Below are positions 15,838-24,442 of a DNA stretch of 64,000 nt, one piece after another. This stretch comes from Flavobacterium filum DSM 17961. Lineage in GTDB: Bacteria; Bacteroidota; Bacteroidia; Flavobacteriales; Flavobacteriaceae. The position numbers and the translations under genes were made by a program. The stretch spans positions 62,001-126,000 of the forward strand of contig NZ_AUDM01000012.1 in assembly GCF_000425465.1 (NCBI RefSeq), read 5' to 3'. How positions within the stretch are numbered: position 1 is the first letter of the stretch; every line of letters starts with the position of its first letter. The notes beneath the pieces were generated by a model. It was not told the origin of the DNA and did no database searches. It was given only the letters and a program-made list of their open reading frames with translations.

Positions 15838-17073
15838 GTGATATTCCGATTATTAATTTTCTTAGCATTTATATTTCTAATAGAAATTTATGCCTTTCAG
15901 GCTTTCAAAACCTTGAGTCGCATCAAATGGGTTCAGTATACCTATATTATATTGAGTGTTGTTATTCTAGCTTACATTATTTACTCCTTTACCCAATTTG
16001 ATCGAAGTGTTGGACAAACACCTAAAACACTTTTTACACTTGGATTAGTCTTGATTGTATACATTCCAAAAATGATTCTGACCACCATTATGTTTGGAGA
16101 AGATTTTTATCGAATCATTTCCGGTACGATTTCACATTTTTTAGGAAATACAAACCAAAATTCTTTCTTGCCCGAAAGAAGAAAATTCGTAAGTCAAATT
16201 GCACTTGGTGTGGCAGCTGTTCCGTTTTTATCTCTGTTGTATGGAATGACTAAAGGAAAGTATAATTTCAAGGTCATTAAACAAACTTTGTTTTTTCCGG
16301 ATTTACCGGATAGTTTTGACGGAACGACCATTACGCACATTTCAGACATTCATTCCGGAAGTTTTGATGATCCTGAAAAAATTCAATATGCTGTTGATTT
16401 GATTAATGAACAAAACTCAGATATGATTTTGTTTACTGGTGATATTGTGAATACACATGCTAGTGAAATGCATCCTTGGATTGATACTTTCAAGAAAATC
16501 CATGATCCAAAGTTTGGAAAATATTCTGTTTTAGGAAATCATGATTACGGTGAATATATTGATTGGCCAAATCAAAAGGAAAAAGAAGATAATTTTTTAG
16601 CGATTAAGGATTTACATCGTCAAATTGACTTTAAGTTGTTGATGAATGAACATATAAAATTAAAAAATGGAACGGATGAAATTGCAGTAGTTGGTGTTGA
16701 AAACTGGGGAAAGAGTTTCAAAAAAGCAGGTGATTTGGTGAAAGCATCAAACGGTTTAAGCCAAACTGATTTTAAGATTTTAATGAGCCACGATCCAAGT
16801 CATTGGGAATATGAAGTAAAAAACAATGATCAAAACTTTCAATTAACGTTATCCGGTCACACGCATGGTTTGCAATTTGGAATCGAAATACCTGGTTTCT
16901 TCAAATGGAGCCCGGTGCAATATGTTTATAAACAATGGGCCGGATTATATGAAAATGTGGGGCGTTACATTTATGTAAATCGAGGTTTTGGCTTTCATGC
17001 CTACCCCGGAAGAGTAGGAATTTGGCCTGAAATTACGGTTATTGAACTAAAAAAAGCAGAAAAAGTAGTGTAA
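15838..17073 (+). CDS. Membrane-anchored metallophosphoesterase
   Basis: The 411-residue protein begins with membrane helices (about 4-20, 33-51, 63-85 and a stretch at 118-140) followed by a calcineurin-like phosphoesterase domain. All metal-binding signatures are present: ISDIHSGSF, LFTGDIVN, VLGNHDYGEY, LMSHDPSHW and LSGHTHGLQFG. This layout matches the YkuE-type family, some members of which act on lipid-linked phosphates; the substrate here is unknown. The start is GTG at 15838, giving the expected hydrophobic N-terminus. It is divergent from polA with only 129 bp between them. Confidence 0.9.
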   Translation: MIFRLLIFLAFIFLIEIYAFQAFKTLSRIKWVQYTYIILSVVILAYIIYSFTQFDRSVGQTPKTLFTLGLVLIVYIPKMILTTIMFGEDFYRIISGTISHFLGNTNQNSFLPERRKFVSQIALGVAAVPFLSLLYGMTKGKYNFKVIKQTLFFPDLPDSFDGTTITHISDIHSGSFDDPEKIQYAVDLINEQNSDMILFTGDIVNTHASEMHPWIDTFKKIHDPKFGKYSVLGNHDYGEYIDWPNQKEKEDNFLAIKDLHRQIDFKLLMNEHIKLKNGTDEIAVVGVENWGKSFKKAGDLVKASNGLSQTDFKILMSHDPSHWEYEVKNNDQNFQLTLSGHTHGLQFGIEIPGFFKWSPVQYVYKQWAGLYENVGRYIYVNRGFGFHAYPGRVGIWPEITVIELKKAEKVV

Positions 17074-17147
17074 TTCGTTAAAAATGCTACATTTGTATAT
17101 TATTTATTAAATAATAGGTTTAATTTCGAATAAAAATTTGTCAATTT

Positions 17148-17444
17148 ATGTCAAAATTTGGTGAACTTATTAATGCTCATGTTCCGGTTTTAATTGATTT
17201 TTATACCGAGTGGAACGAATCTTCAGTTGCGATGCATCCTGTAATTAGAGATGTGGCTGCTGCTTTGGGAGATAAAGCAAAAGTGATAAAAATTGATGTT
17301 GATAAAAATCAGGAATTAGCTGATGCTTTACGTATTAAAGGATTGCCTACGTTAATGATTTATAAAGACGGTCAAATGGTTTGGAGACAATCCGGTGAGT
17401 TGGATGCCAACACCATCATTGGATTAGTGCAAGAGCAAGTCTAG
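17148..17444 (+). CDS. Thioredoxin-fold protein lacking the CxxC active site
   Basis: A 98-residue single-domain thioredoxin fold: PVLIDFYTEW, VIKIDVDKNQELADALRIKGLPTLMIYKDGQ (cis-proline loop GLPTL retained) and a C-terminal amphipathic helix. Where thioredoxins have WCGPC this protein has WNESS, and no cysteine occurs anywhere. It cannot act as a disulfide reductase. It may be a chaperone-like or binding protein, or a structural subunit. It lies 74 bp after the metallophosphoesterase, and its stop is a single base from the convergent deacetylase stop. Confidence 0.9.
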   Translation: MSKFGELINAHVPVLIDFYTEWNESSVAMHPVIRDVAAALGDKAKVIKIDVDKNQELADALRIKGLPTLMIYKDGQMVWRQSGELDANTIIGLVQEQV

Positions 17445-17445
17445 T

Positions 17446-18090
17446 TTAGCGGATTATATCACATTGATATCCGTTTTCGGATAGATACTGTAAAGTTTTT
17501 GGAAGTACATATTCCAAATTCTGAAATGCTTTTATACTATCGTGAAAGACAATTATGCTGCCTGGTTCAAGATTGTCAATTACATTTTCTAAACATTTTT
17601 CTTTAGAAATTTCCTTTTTGTAATCGGCACTTAAAACATCCCACATAATTATTTTATATCTTAATCTTCGCAATCTTCTGGATTGTGAGGGTTTTATTTT
17701 TCCATAAGGTGGTCTGAATAATCTAGATTTAAGATTGACCATTGGCGATTTTTGAATTTCCACTTCACACATTTCTACTTCTTTGAAATAAGTTTTGTTT
17801 GAGGTATTCCATCCCTTTACATGGTTAAAAGTGTGATTGCCTATAGCATGACCGTCTTCAATAATTCTTAAAAAAACTTCAGGATTTTTTTCTACATTAT
17901 TACCAATACAAAAGAAAGTAGCCTTTGCATCATATGTTTTTAATTGATTCAAAACCCAATCGGTAATTTCCGGTATTGGTCCGTCATCAAAAGTCAGAAA
18001 TACTTTTTTTTCAGAAGTGGGTATGCTCCAAACATAATTGGAGAATATTTTTTTAATAATCGGATGTGTTTTAATCCAAAGTAAATCCAT
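17446..18090 (-). CDS. Polysaccharide deacetylase (NodB-like, CE4)
   Basis: The 214-residue protein has the NodB homology domain. KVFLTFDDGPIPEITDWVL carries the catalytic and metal aspartates, GNHTFNHV supplies the HxxxH metal ligands, and SRLFRPPYGK and IIMWDVLSADY form the remaining motifs. Relatives remove N-acetyl groups from peptidoglycan, chitin-like glycans or exopolysaccharides. There is no clear cleavable signal peptide, only a weakly hydrophobic N-terminus, so its location is uncertain. The start follows a terminator of the DUF2723 gene by about 12 bases. It converges on the thioredoxin-fold gene with one base between stops. Confidence 0.93.
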   Translation of the reverse strand: MDLLWIKTHPIIKKIFSNYVWSIPTSEKKVFLTFDDGPIPEITDWVLNQLKTYDAKATFFCIGNNVEKNPEVFLRIIEDGHAIGNHTFNHVKGWNTSNKTYFKEVEMCEVEIQKSPMVNLKSRLFRPPYGKIKPSQSRRLRRLRYKIIMWDVLSADYKKEISKEKCLENVIDNLEPGSIIVFHDSIKAFQNLEYVLPKTLQYLSENGYQCDIIR

Positions 18091-18093
18091 TTT

Positions 18094-18123
18094 AAAAAAA
18101 GAAGAGCCAAATGAATGGCTCTT
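18094..18123 (-). terminator. Terminator of the DUF2723 gene
   Basis: On the minus strand AAGAGCCA and TGGCTCTT (18102-18123) form an 8-bp stem followed by a T run (plus-strand A at 18094-18100). It sits between the DUF2723 stop and the deacetylase start. Confidence 0.88.
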
Positions 18124-18128
18124 AACTA

Positions 18129-21100
18129 TTATTCGTTTTTACGTTTAAATCGTTCAAAGCGTTTGTTGTAGCTATTAAAAATAGCTTTTTGTTTTTCATA
18201 AAATTCTATATCATCATTCAGATTCATAGTTATTAAAAGTGAGCGATATCTTTCAATATTAGTAACGATTTCTATCATTCTATCGTTTTGATCGGATGAT
18301 TTTAAATGAGTAAAATAATTCAATTGATCTTGGTATTTAAGTATCAATTTTTGCAAAAGTTCGCGAGCTTTTTCGGTTTTTCCTATGCTGTAGTAACCTC
18401 CGGCAAAAGGTTCTACCATGGTATAATATCCATAATAATCAATAGGCATTTTAGTTAAAGCCAATTCGATTACTTTCTCAGCTTTTTCATTTTTTTCTTC
18501 CAAAATAAGTTGTTGCATTAATCTGGACAGATTGGTACGGTAAGTTATACTGTTTCTTCTAGTTTCCACATCATGATAAATGTCGGTTCGTTCACCATTT
18601 CCCCAGTCCCATTTCATAACAATATCATACATTTTATCGCTATCAATTTGACCCATATCCATAGGCGACTCTTTATCTATTGGCGTTTTGATTGGAACAA
18701 GTTTATAGGTTAAACCATCCAATTGTAAATATTCTTTCATCCAAAGATAATCTTCATCGCTAAAACTTCCACCGGTGAAATAAATTGGTCTCTTCCAATT
18801 GTTGTTTTGAATAATATCAAACATCATGATACGAGCTTTGTAAATCGCTCTATCTTTTATTTCAATATCCATAAAAGGAACAATGGAATCATAATATTTT
18901 TCATTTACTACTTTGTTTTTGATTACGGCATTTTTATCAACTGGAATTCTAATTTTTGTAGTAGGGAAAAAATGAATACTTTGTCCGCTTTGCGTTTCTA
19001 ATAATGTATTTGGGTCATCACTTTTAATAAAATCTAAAAAGTTCTTTAATTCCCAACGGTTTTGAGTGATTTCGTTTGAAATAACATAATCTAACTTATC
19101 ACCTACATACAAGTTTCTGTCAAATGAAATCGGTAAAGGTTCGGAGTCATACGCTTTTGCTTTCATTTGATCAATATGCCAATCCGTCATAAAAAGCTGA
19201 GTGTTTACCACTCTAACATCTCTCCTGATTCCTTCAATTTCCTGAGCATACCACAGTGGGAAAGTATCATTATCGCCAATAGTAAATAAGATGGCATTGG
19301 GTTCGCATGATTCTAAGTATCCTTTCGCATTAGCCAAAGCAGTATATTTATTTGAACGGTCGTGGTCATCCCAATTTTGATTAGCCAATAAAACAGGGTT
19401 TGCCAATAACGTTAATCCCAATACAACAGGAAGTGCTATTTTTGGATTCAACCATTTTCTAATAAAGTCAAAAAAGGCATATACGCCAAGACCAATCCAA
19501 ATGGCAAAAACATAAAATGAACCCACTAAAGCATAATCTCTTTCTCTTGGCTCAAATGGTCGTTCATTAAGATATACTTTTAAGGCAATACCTGTGAATA
19601 AGAATAAGACAAATAGAACATAGAATCCCTTAATATCTTTTTTATAATGAAAAAGCATTCCAATAATTCCAAGAATAAAAGGTAAAAAATAATAGGTGTT
19701 TCGCCCTTTGTTATTTAAAACATCTTGTGGCAAGTTTTTTTGTGAACCAAGGAAAATTTCATCAATAAAATTGATACCGCTTAGCCAATTCCCTTCATTA
19801 TCATATTTTCCTTGAACGTCACTTTGTCTTCCTACAAAATTCCATAATAGGTAGCGAACATACATGTAACCAAATTGGTACTCAAACATGAATTTCAAAT
19901 TATCGATTGAAGATGGTTTTTCAACAATCAAATAATTACCATATGATTTTAAAAAAGTGATATAATCTTCATCGTCTAATCTACCGGAAGCGTAAGCTTG
20001 TTTGAATTGTGCTACAATGTCAACTAATTCTTCTTCATGAGCATACTCAGGATCGATTTTAAAATTTACAAGATTTGTAAACTTCATGTAGTTTTCAGCA
20101 TTGTCACTGCTCCACATTCTTGGTAAAATAGTTTTATGATCACCATGACTGTTTTGAGTGGCATTGATGTAATTGTTTGTGATGATATATTTCCCGGTTT
20201 TATAATCTCTTTCATAGTTTGGTGCTTTGTCAAGATAAGGTTCGTCTGGGTCTAAACCTGCAAACATATCTGTGAATTGTGGACCATAAAACAGAGGATT
20301 TTGAGGATATTGCTCTCTGTTGTAATAGGCTAAAACCTCTCTCGCATCAGAAGGTTTATTTTCATTAATCACAACATTTGCATTGGCACGAATCGGAAGC
20401 ATCATCCAAGTTGAAAATCCGATAAAAATAAAAAGCACACACAATAATAAGGTATTGTACTGCGGTAAGTTTTTAGCTTTAGTGTATTTCAATCCAAAAT
20501 AAAAGAAAGCAATCAAAATGAGTGTCATAAAGATTGTACCTGAATCAAAAGGAAGACCAATGGAGTTAACCATAAAAACTTCTGTTTTTCCAAAAAGTGA
20601 CATGGTTAATGGTAAAAGCATTTTGAAAATGAACAATAATATGGCAACAACAACAATATTAGCAATAATAAAACTTTTAATAGTAACGGTTTTGTAATTT
20701 TTAAAGAAATAGAGTAATCCTATGGATGGTATGGTCAAAAGAGCCATAAAGTGGACGCCAAAAGAAAGTCCAGTCATTAAAGAAATCAACAGCAACCATT
20801 TATTCCCTCTAGGAGTATGCATTTCCTCTTCCCATCGTAATGCTAACCAAAATAATATAGCGATAAACAAAGAAGCCATCGCATACACTTCAGCTTCTAC
20901 GGCATTAAACCAAAAACTATCCGTAAAAGTAAAGCCAACTGCACCCACAAAAGCGGCACCTAAAATGGCAATACCTTCGTAATTTCCAATATTTTGAAAA
21001 GAAGAAACTACTTTTTTCAAAAGAATAGTTAATGACCAAAAAAGAAATAAAACCGTAAATGCACTAGAAAAAACAGACATCATATTGACCATTAATGCAA

Positions 21101-21326
21101 CTTTTGATGCTTCAGGAGCAAACATTGCAAAAAAGGCTCCCATCATCTGAAATAAGGGTGCTCCTGGCGGATGTCCAACTTGTAATTTTGCGGAAGTTGC
21201 AATGTATTCGCCACAATCCCAAAAACTTAAGGTGGGTTCAACGGTTAATGTAAACGTGATTAAGGCAATTAAAAAGGTAGTCCATCCAAGGATGTTGTTC
21301 CATTTTTTAAAATTAAATGTCATCAT
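18129..21326 (-). CDS. DUF2723 multi-pass membrane protein, probable glycosyltransferase
   Basis: The 1065-residue protein starts with the DUF2723 signature (LSFWDCGEYIATSAKLQVGHPPGAPLF-type segment, residues about 32-60). It has around a dozen membrane helices in its first ~650 residues, then a soluble C-terminal half with TPR-like helices near the end (about 960-1060). DUF2723 is related to the protein O-mannosyltransferase (TMEM260/GT-C) superfamily, in which an early acidic residue on the first outside loop is catalytic; the DCGEY motif fits that. It may glycosylate exported proteins, a known feature of Bacteroidota, but this is inference. A terminator separates it from the downstream deacetylase. 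Confidence 0.88.
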   Translation of the reverse strand: MMTFNFKKWNNILGWTTFLIALITFTLTVEPTLSFWDCGEYIATSAKLQVGHPPGAPLFQMMGAFFAMFAPEASKVALMVNMMSVFSSAFTVLFLFWSLTILLKKVVSSFQNIGNYEGIAILGAAFVGAVGFTFTDSFWFNAVEAEVYAMASLFIAILFWLALRWEEEMHTPRGNKWLLLISLMTGLSFGVHFMALLTIPSIGLLYFFKNYKTVTIKSFIIANIVVVAILLFIFKMLLPLTMSLFGKTEVFMVNSIGLPFDSGTIFMTLILIAFFYFGLKYTKAKNLPQYNTLLLCVLFIFIGFSTWMMLPIRANANVVINENKPSDAREVLAYYNREQYPQNPLFYGPQFTDMFAGLDPDEPYLDKAPNYERDYKTGKYIITNNYINATQNSHGDHKTILPRMWSSDNAENYMKFTNLVNFKIDPEYAHEEELVDIVAQFKQAYASGRLDDEDYITFLKSYGNYLIVEKPSSIDNLKFMFEYQFGYMYVRYLLWNFVGRQSDVQGKYDNEGNWLSGINFIDEIFLGSQKNLPQDVLNNKGRNTYYFLPFILGIIGMLFHYKKDIKGFYVLFVLFLFTGIALKVYLNERPFEPRERDYALVGSFYVFAIWIGLGVYAFFDFIRKWLNPKIALPVVLGLTLLANPVLLANQNWDDHDRSNKYTALANAKGYLESCEPNAILFTIGDNDTFPLWYAQEIEGIRRDVRVVNTQLFMTDWHIDQMKAKAYDSEPLPISFDRNLYVGDKLDYVISNEITQNRWELKNFLDFIKSDDPNTLLETQSGQSIHFFPTTKIRIPVDKNAVIKNKVVNEKYYDSIVPFMDIEIKDRAIYKARIMMFDIIQNNNWKRPIYFTGGSFSDEDYLWMKEYLQLDGLTYKLVPIKTPIDKESPMDMGQIDSDKMYDIVMKWDWGNGERTDIYHDVETRRNSITYRTNLSRLMQQLILEEKNEKAEKVIELALTKMPIDYYGYYTMVEPFAGGYYSIGKTEKARELLQKLILKYQDQLNYFTHLKSSDQNDRMIEIVTNIERYRSLLITMNLNDDIEFYEKQKAIFNSYNKRFERFKRKNE

Positions 21327-21500
21327 GTATGCTAATTATAAATTGGCTGTAAAGTCATACAAAGAAACTATTTTTTTATGGAAACCACTATTGCTTAACA
21401 AAATTTTCTCAAACAAGTTTTTTTAACTTGCTAAAAATCAATTGAAGATTTTTTGAAATTGCTTTTCAAACAAAAAATCACATAAAAAAGGAGCTAATAA

Positions 21501-21531
21501 TTTGCAGAGAATAAAAATTGTACTAAATTTG
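21501..21531 (+). promoter_or_regulatory. tRNA-Gln promoter
   Basis: TTTG (21501-21504), a 19-bp spacer and TAAATTTG (21524-21531) form a full Bacteroidota consensus promoter, 21 bp before the mature tRNA. The rest of 21327-21500 shows nothing recognisable. Confidence 0.85.
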
Positions 21532-21552
21532 CACCCGCAATCAAGCAATTGA

Positions 21553-21623
21553 TGGTCCATGGTGTAATGGTAACACTACGGTTTTTGGTGCCGTCTTTCT
21601 AGGTTCGAGTCCTAGTGGACCAA
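21553..21623 (+). tRNA. tRNA-Gln (anticodon UUG)
   Basis: The 71-base cloverleaf has acceptor arms TGGTCCA (21553-21559) and TGGACCA (21616-21622), a D arm GTGT/ACAC and an anticodon stem ACGGT/GCCGT with loop TTTTGGT giving anticodon TTG. The T arm is CTAGG/CCTAG with TTCGAGT. The 3' CCA is not encoded. A strong terminator follows. Confidence 0.96.
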
Positions 21624-21624
21624 C

Positions 21625-21657
21625 AAAAAAGCCCGCTCAAATTGAGTGGGCTTTTTT
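21625..21657 (+). terminator. Terminator of tRNA-Gln (possibly bidirectional)
   Basis: A long stem built on AAAAAAGCCCGCTCA and its partner, ending in GGGCTTTTTT (21649-21657), with one G-U pair. The A run upstream and T run downstream would also end the convergent usp transcript. Confidence 0.92.
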
Positions 21658-21678
21658 ATTTTTCAGGTATTTCAACTC

Positions 21679-22503
21679 TTATATTTTGAAAGTAAGTACC
21701 GGTTTTACGGAGTGATTTACTAAATCTTCACTTATACTTCCGTTAAAAAAATGAGCTAAACCTTTTCTGCCGTGTGTACACATTCCAATCAAGTCTGCGT
21801 TTGTGCTGTTTGCAAAGTTTAAAATTCCTTTTTCAACATTTGCATCGTTAAAAATATGAGATGTATAATTGTTGATATTAAATTGAGCAATGAATTTATC
21901 CATTATTTCTTGTGCAACTAATGTTGATTTGAAATTATTTGGAGTATTAATCATTACTAAATTCATATTTGCACCAAATTTATTAGCTATTTCAACCGCT
22001 TTAGCAAAAGGTTTTTTTACTTCATCAGAAAAATCCGAAGCAAAAACAAAATTATCTACATTAAAATTAGGATTTTCTTGTTTGATGATTAAAACAGGAA
22101 CTTCAGAATGACGAACTACTTTCTCTGCATTAGAACCGATAAACATATCTTTGAATCCACTCGCTCCATGAGAGCCCATTACAATTAAATCAATATCATT
22201 TTTTTGAATGATTTTAAGGATTCCATCAAATGCTAATTCAAACTGAATAACTTCTGAAACTTTTAAACCTTCAAGATAGTCAGCTTCCATCAGGTTCTCT
22301 AATTTTGCAATGGCAGCATTTTTAAAAAACATAATCTCAGGTAAAGCATGACCTGCCGAAACAGCATCTCCAGATTGATGTGGTAATTCAAGCATGTGAA
22401 GTAAAATGATTTCACCATTGTGTTTTTTTGCAATTTGAGCAGCCACTTTTAAAGCGTATTCGGCATGTTGAGAAAAATCGGTTGGAATTAAAATTTTTTT
22501 CAT
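21679..22503 (-). CDS. Universal stress protein, two tandem Usp domains
   Basis: The 274-residue protein consists of two UspA-like domains (about 1-140 and 145-274). Domain one opens KKILIPTDFSQHAEYALKVA and has the ATP-binding loop GSHGASGF, then GSNAEKVVRHSEVPVLII. Domain two has FASDFSDEVKKPFAKAVEIA and MCTHGRKGLAHFFNGSISEDLV, a comparable G-rich loop. Such proteins respond to starvation and redox stress. It is divergent from rimP: its -7 box (minus TATATTTG, 22589-22596) and the rimP box (22608-22615) face away from each other only 11 bp apart. Confidence 0.95.
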   Translation of the reverse strand: MKKILIPTDFSQHAEYALKVAAQIAKKHNGEIILLHMLELPHQSGDAVSAGHALPEIMFFKNAAIAKLENLMEADYLEGLKVSEVIQFELAFDGILKIIQKNDIDLIVMGSHGASGFKDMFIGSNAEKVVRHSEVPVLIIKQENPNFNVDNFVFASDFSDEVKKPFAKAVEIANKFGANMNLVMINTPNNFKSTLVAQEIMDKFIAQFNINNYTSHIFNDANVEKGILNFANSTNADLIGMCTHGRKGLAHFFNGSISEDLVNHSVKPVLTFKI

Positions 22504-22588
22504 AAAAAAAGTTATAAGAAATTGGTTGGTTTTGTCTTAATTTTAGATTATAAAGGTACAATTTATTTTTGAATTTAAATTGAATTTT

Positions 22589-22596
22589 CAAATATA
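22589..22596 (-). promoter_or_regulatory. Candidate usp promoter -7 box
   Basis: Minus-strand TATATTTG, about 86 bases before the usp start codon. The TTTG element is not clear. Confidence 0.45.
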
Positions 22597-22607
22597 AAAA
22601 AAAACAC

Positions 22608-22615
22608 TATATTTG
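22608..22615 (+). promoter_or_regulatory. Candidate rimP-nusA-infB promoter -7 box
   Basis: TATATTTG matches TAnnTTTG, which puts the transcript start near 22622 and the leader hairpin about 20 bases into the RNA. A TTG lies 25 bp upstream, a loose spacing. Confidence 0.6.
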
Positions 22616-22641
22616 CACCATTATTTAAGAAAATGGATAAT

Positions 22642-22667
22642 GAGGGGAGCAAAGCTCCCCTCTTTTT
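22642..22667 (+). terminator. Terminator-like hairpin in the rimP-nusA-infB leader
   Basis: GAGGGGAGC (22642-22650) and GCTCCCCTC (22654-22662) form a perfect 9-bp GC-rich stem with an AAA loop and five T after it. It ends 8 bases before the rimP start. No plus-strand gene upstream needs it except tRNA-Gln, which has its own terminator, so it looks like an attenuator of this operon. Confidence 0.8.
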
Positions 22668-22675
22668 ATAAAATC

Positions 22676-23140
22676 ATGACATTTAAACAACAAGTTGAGG
22701 CGTTATTAGAGCAGGCTATAGAAGAGAGACCATCGTTGTTTCTTATTGACCTCACAATAACGGATGCAATGAAAATTATTGTAACTTTGGATGGCGATGA
22801 TGGTGTTCAATTACAAGACTGCATTGATATAAGTCGAGCAATTGAAAACAATTTAGACAGAGAAGTGAATGATTTTTCATTAGAAGTAGCATCTGCAGGA
22901 TTGTCTTCTCCGCTTAAATTGGTAAGACAATATAAAAAAAATATTGGTAGGACTTTAAAAGTTAAAACCGGAAATGATCAGATAGAAGCTCTTTTAATAG
23001 ACGCAAATGAAGATTTTATCACTTTATCATGGTCTGCAAGAGAACCCAAAAAAATTGGAAAAGGGAAAGAAACCGTTGAAAAAAAATTGGAATTACCCTA
23101 TTCAGAAATTAAAGAAGCAATAGTGACAATAACATTTTAA
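22676..23140 (+). CDS. rimP: Ribosome maturation factor RimP
   Basis: RimP assists 30S subunit assembly. The 154-residue protein starts at [28 protein letters not shown], the expected N-terminus. The open frame extends upstream to 22613, but that stretch lies over the promoter box and leader hairpin and is not coding. The N-terminal domain has [31 protein letters not shown] (the conserved E-V-x-S-G/A-L-P-L region), and an Sm-like C-terminal domain follows. It is followed after 20 bp by nusA, the classic rimP-nusA-infB order. Expression probably depends on readthrough of the leader hairpin. Confidence 0.96.
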   Translation: MTFKQQVEALLEQAIEERPSLFLIDLTITDAMKIIVTLDGDDGVQLQDCIDISRAIENNLDREVNDFSLEVASAGLSSPLKLVRQYKKNIGRTLKVKTGNDQIEALLIDANEDFITLSWSAREPKKIGKGKETVEKKLELPYSEIKEAIVTITF

Positions 23141-23160
23141 ATATAAGTAAGTAGAGTAGC

Positions 23161-24405
23161 ATGGAAAATATAGCATTAATTGAATCATTTTCAGAGTTTA
23201 AAGACGATAAATTAATTGATCGTGTGACCCTTATGGCCATTTTGGAAGATGTGTTTAGAAATGCCTTAAAAAAGAAATATGGTTCTGATGATAATTTCGA
23301 TATCATTATCAATCCTGATAAAGGAGATATGGAAATTTGGAGAAATAGAGTGGTGGTGGCAGATGGTGAAGTAGAAGATGAGAATTCTGAAATTTCTTTA
23401 TCAGAGGCTAGAAAAATTGAGCCTGATTTTGAAGTAGGAGAAGATGTATCGGAAGAGGTGAAATTAATTGATTTAGGAAGAAGAGCTATTTTAGCTTTGC
23501 GTCAAAATTTGATTTCAAAAATTCATGAGCATGACAGTACAAACCTTTATAAACAATTCAAAGATTTAATTGGTGAAATTTATTCTGCAGAAGTGCATCA
23601 TGTTCGACCAAAAGTTATTATCTTAGTTGATGATGACGGAAATGAAATTGTTTTACCAAAAGAAAAACAAATTCCATCCGATTTTTTCAGAAAAGGAGAT
23701 AATGTTCGTGGAATTATTGAAAGTGTTGAATTGAAAGGTAATAAACCCCAAATCATTATGTCTAGAACATCTGAAAAGTTCTTGGAAAAACTTTTTGAAC
23801 AAGAAATTCCTGAGATTTTTGACGGATTGATTATGATCAAAAAAGTGGTTAGAATTCCTGGTGAAAAAGCGAAAGTAGCTGTTGATTCATATGATGATAG
23901 AATTGATCCTGTTGGAGCTTGTGTCGGAATGAAAGGGTCAAGAATTCATGGAATTGTTAGAGAATTAGGGAATGAAAATATTGATGTAATTAATTATACG
24001 AATAACAATCAATTATTCATTACCAGAGCCTTGAGTCCGGCAAAAGTTTCATCCATCAAAATAGATGAAGATAAAAAAAGAGCCGAAGTATATTTGAAGT
24101 TAGAAGAAGTTTCTAAAGCCATCGGTAGAGGAGGTCATAACATCAAATTAGCTGGTTTTTTAACAGGATATGAGTTAGATGTAATTCGTGAAGGAAATGT
24201 TGCAGAAGAAGAAGATGACGTTGAATTAACGGAATTCTCTGATGAAATTGATGGATGGGTAATTGATGAATTCGCAAAAATTGGATTAGATACCGCTAGA
24301 AGCGTATTGAAACATTCTGTTGAAGATTTAGTTAGAAGAACAGATTTAGAAGAAGAAACTGTTTTGGAAGTGATTAAAATATTAAAATCTGAATTTGAAG
24401 CTTAA
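23161..24405 (+). CDS. nusA: Transcription termination/antitermination factor NusA
   Basis: NusA binds RNA polymerase and nascent RNA and modulates pausing, termination and antitermination. The 414-residue protein has the N-terminal polymerase-binding domain (about 1-130, with DRVTLMAILEDVFRNALKKKYG) and an S1 domain (about 135-200). Two KH domains follow, with VGACVGMKGSRIHGIVRELGNENIDVI and later AIGRGGHNIKLAGFLTGYELDV. A short acidic C-terminal helical segment ends the protein; the two long AR repeats of the E. coli form are absent, as in other Bacteroidota. It is the middle gene of the operon. Confidence 0.98.
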   Translation: MENIALIESFSEFKDDKLIDRVTLMAILEDVFRNALKKKYGSDDNFDIIINPDKGDMEIWRNRVVVADGEVEDENSEISLSEARKIEPDFEVGEDVSEEVKLIDLGRRAILALRQNLISKIHEHDSTNLYKQFKDLIGEIYSAEVHHVRPKVIILVDDDGNEIVLPKEKQIPSDFFRKGDNVRGIIESVELKGNKPQIIMSRTSEKFLEKLFEQEIPEIFDGLIMIKKVVRIPGEKAKVAVDSYDDRIDPVGACVGMKGSRIHGIVRELGNENIDVINYTNNNQLFITRALSPAKVSSIKIDEDKKRAEVYLKLEEVSKAIGRGGHNIKLAGFLTGYELDVIREGNVAEEEDDVELTEFSDEIDGWVIDEFAKIGLDTARSVLKHSVEDLVRRTDLEEETVLEVIKILKSEFEA

Positions 24406-24442
24406 TCTTCAAAGTGAATTGAACACACACTAATAAAAATAT

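Noticed and set aside
22613..22675. N-terminal extension of RimP.
   Set aside because: It lies over the promoter box and leader hairpin; the normal RimP start is the ATG at 22676.
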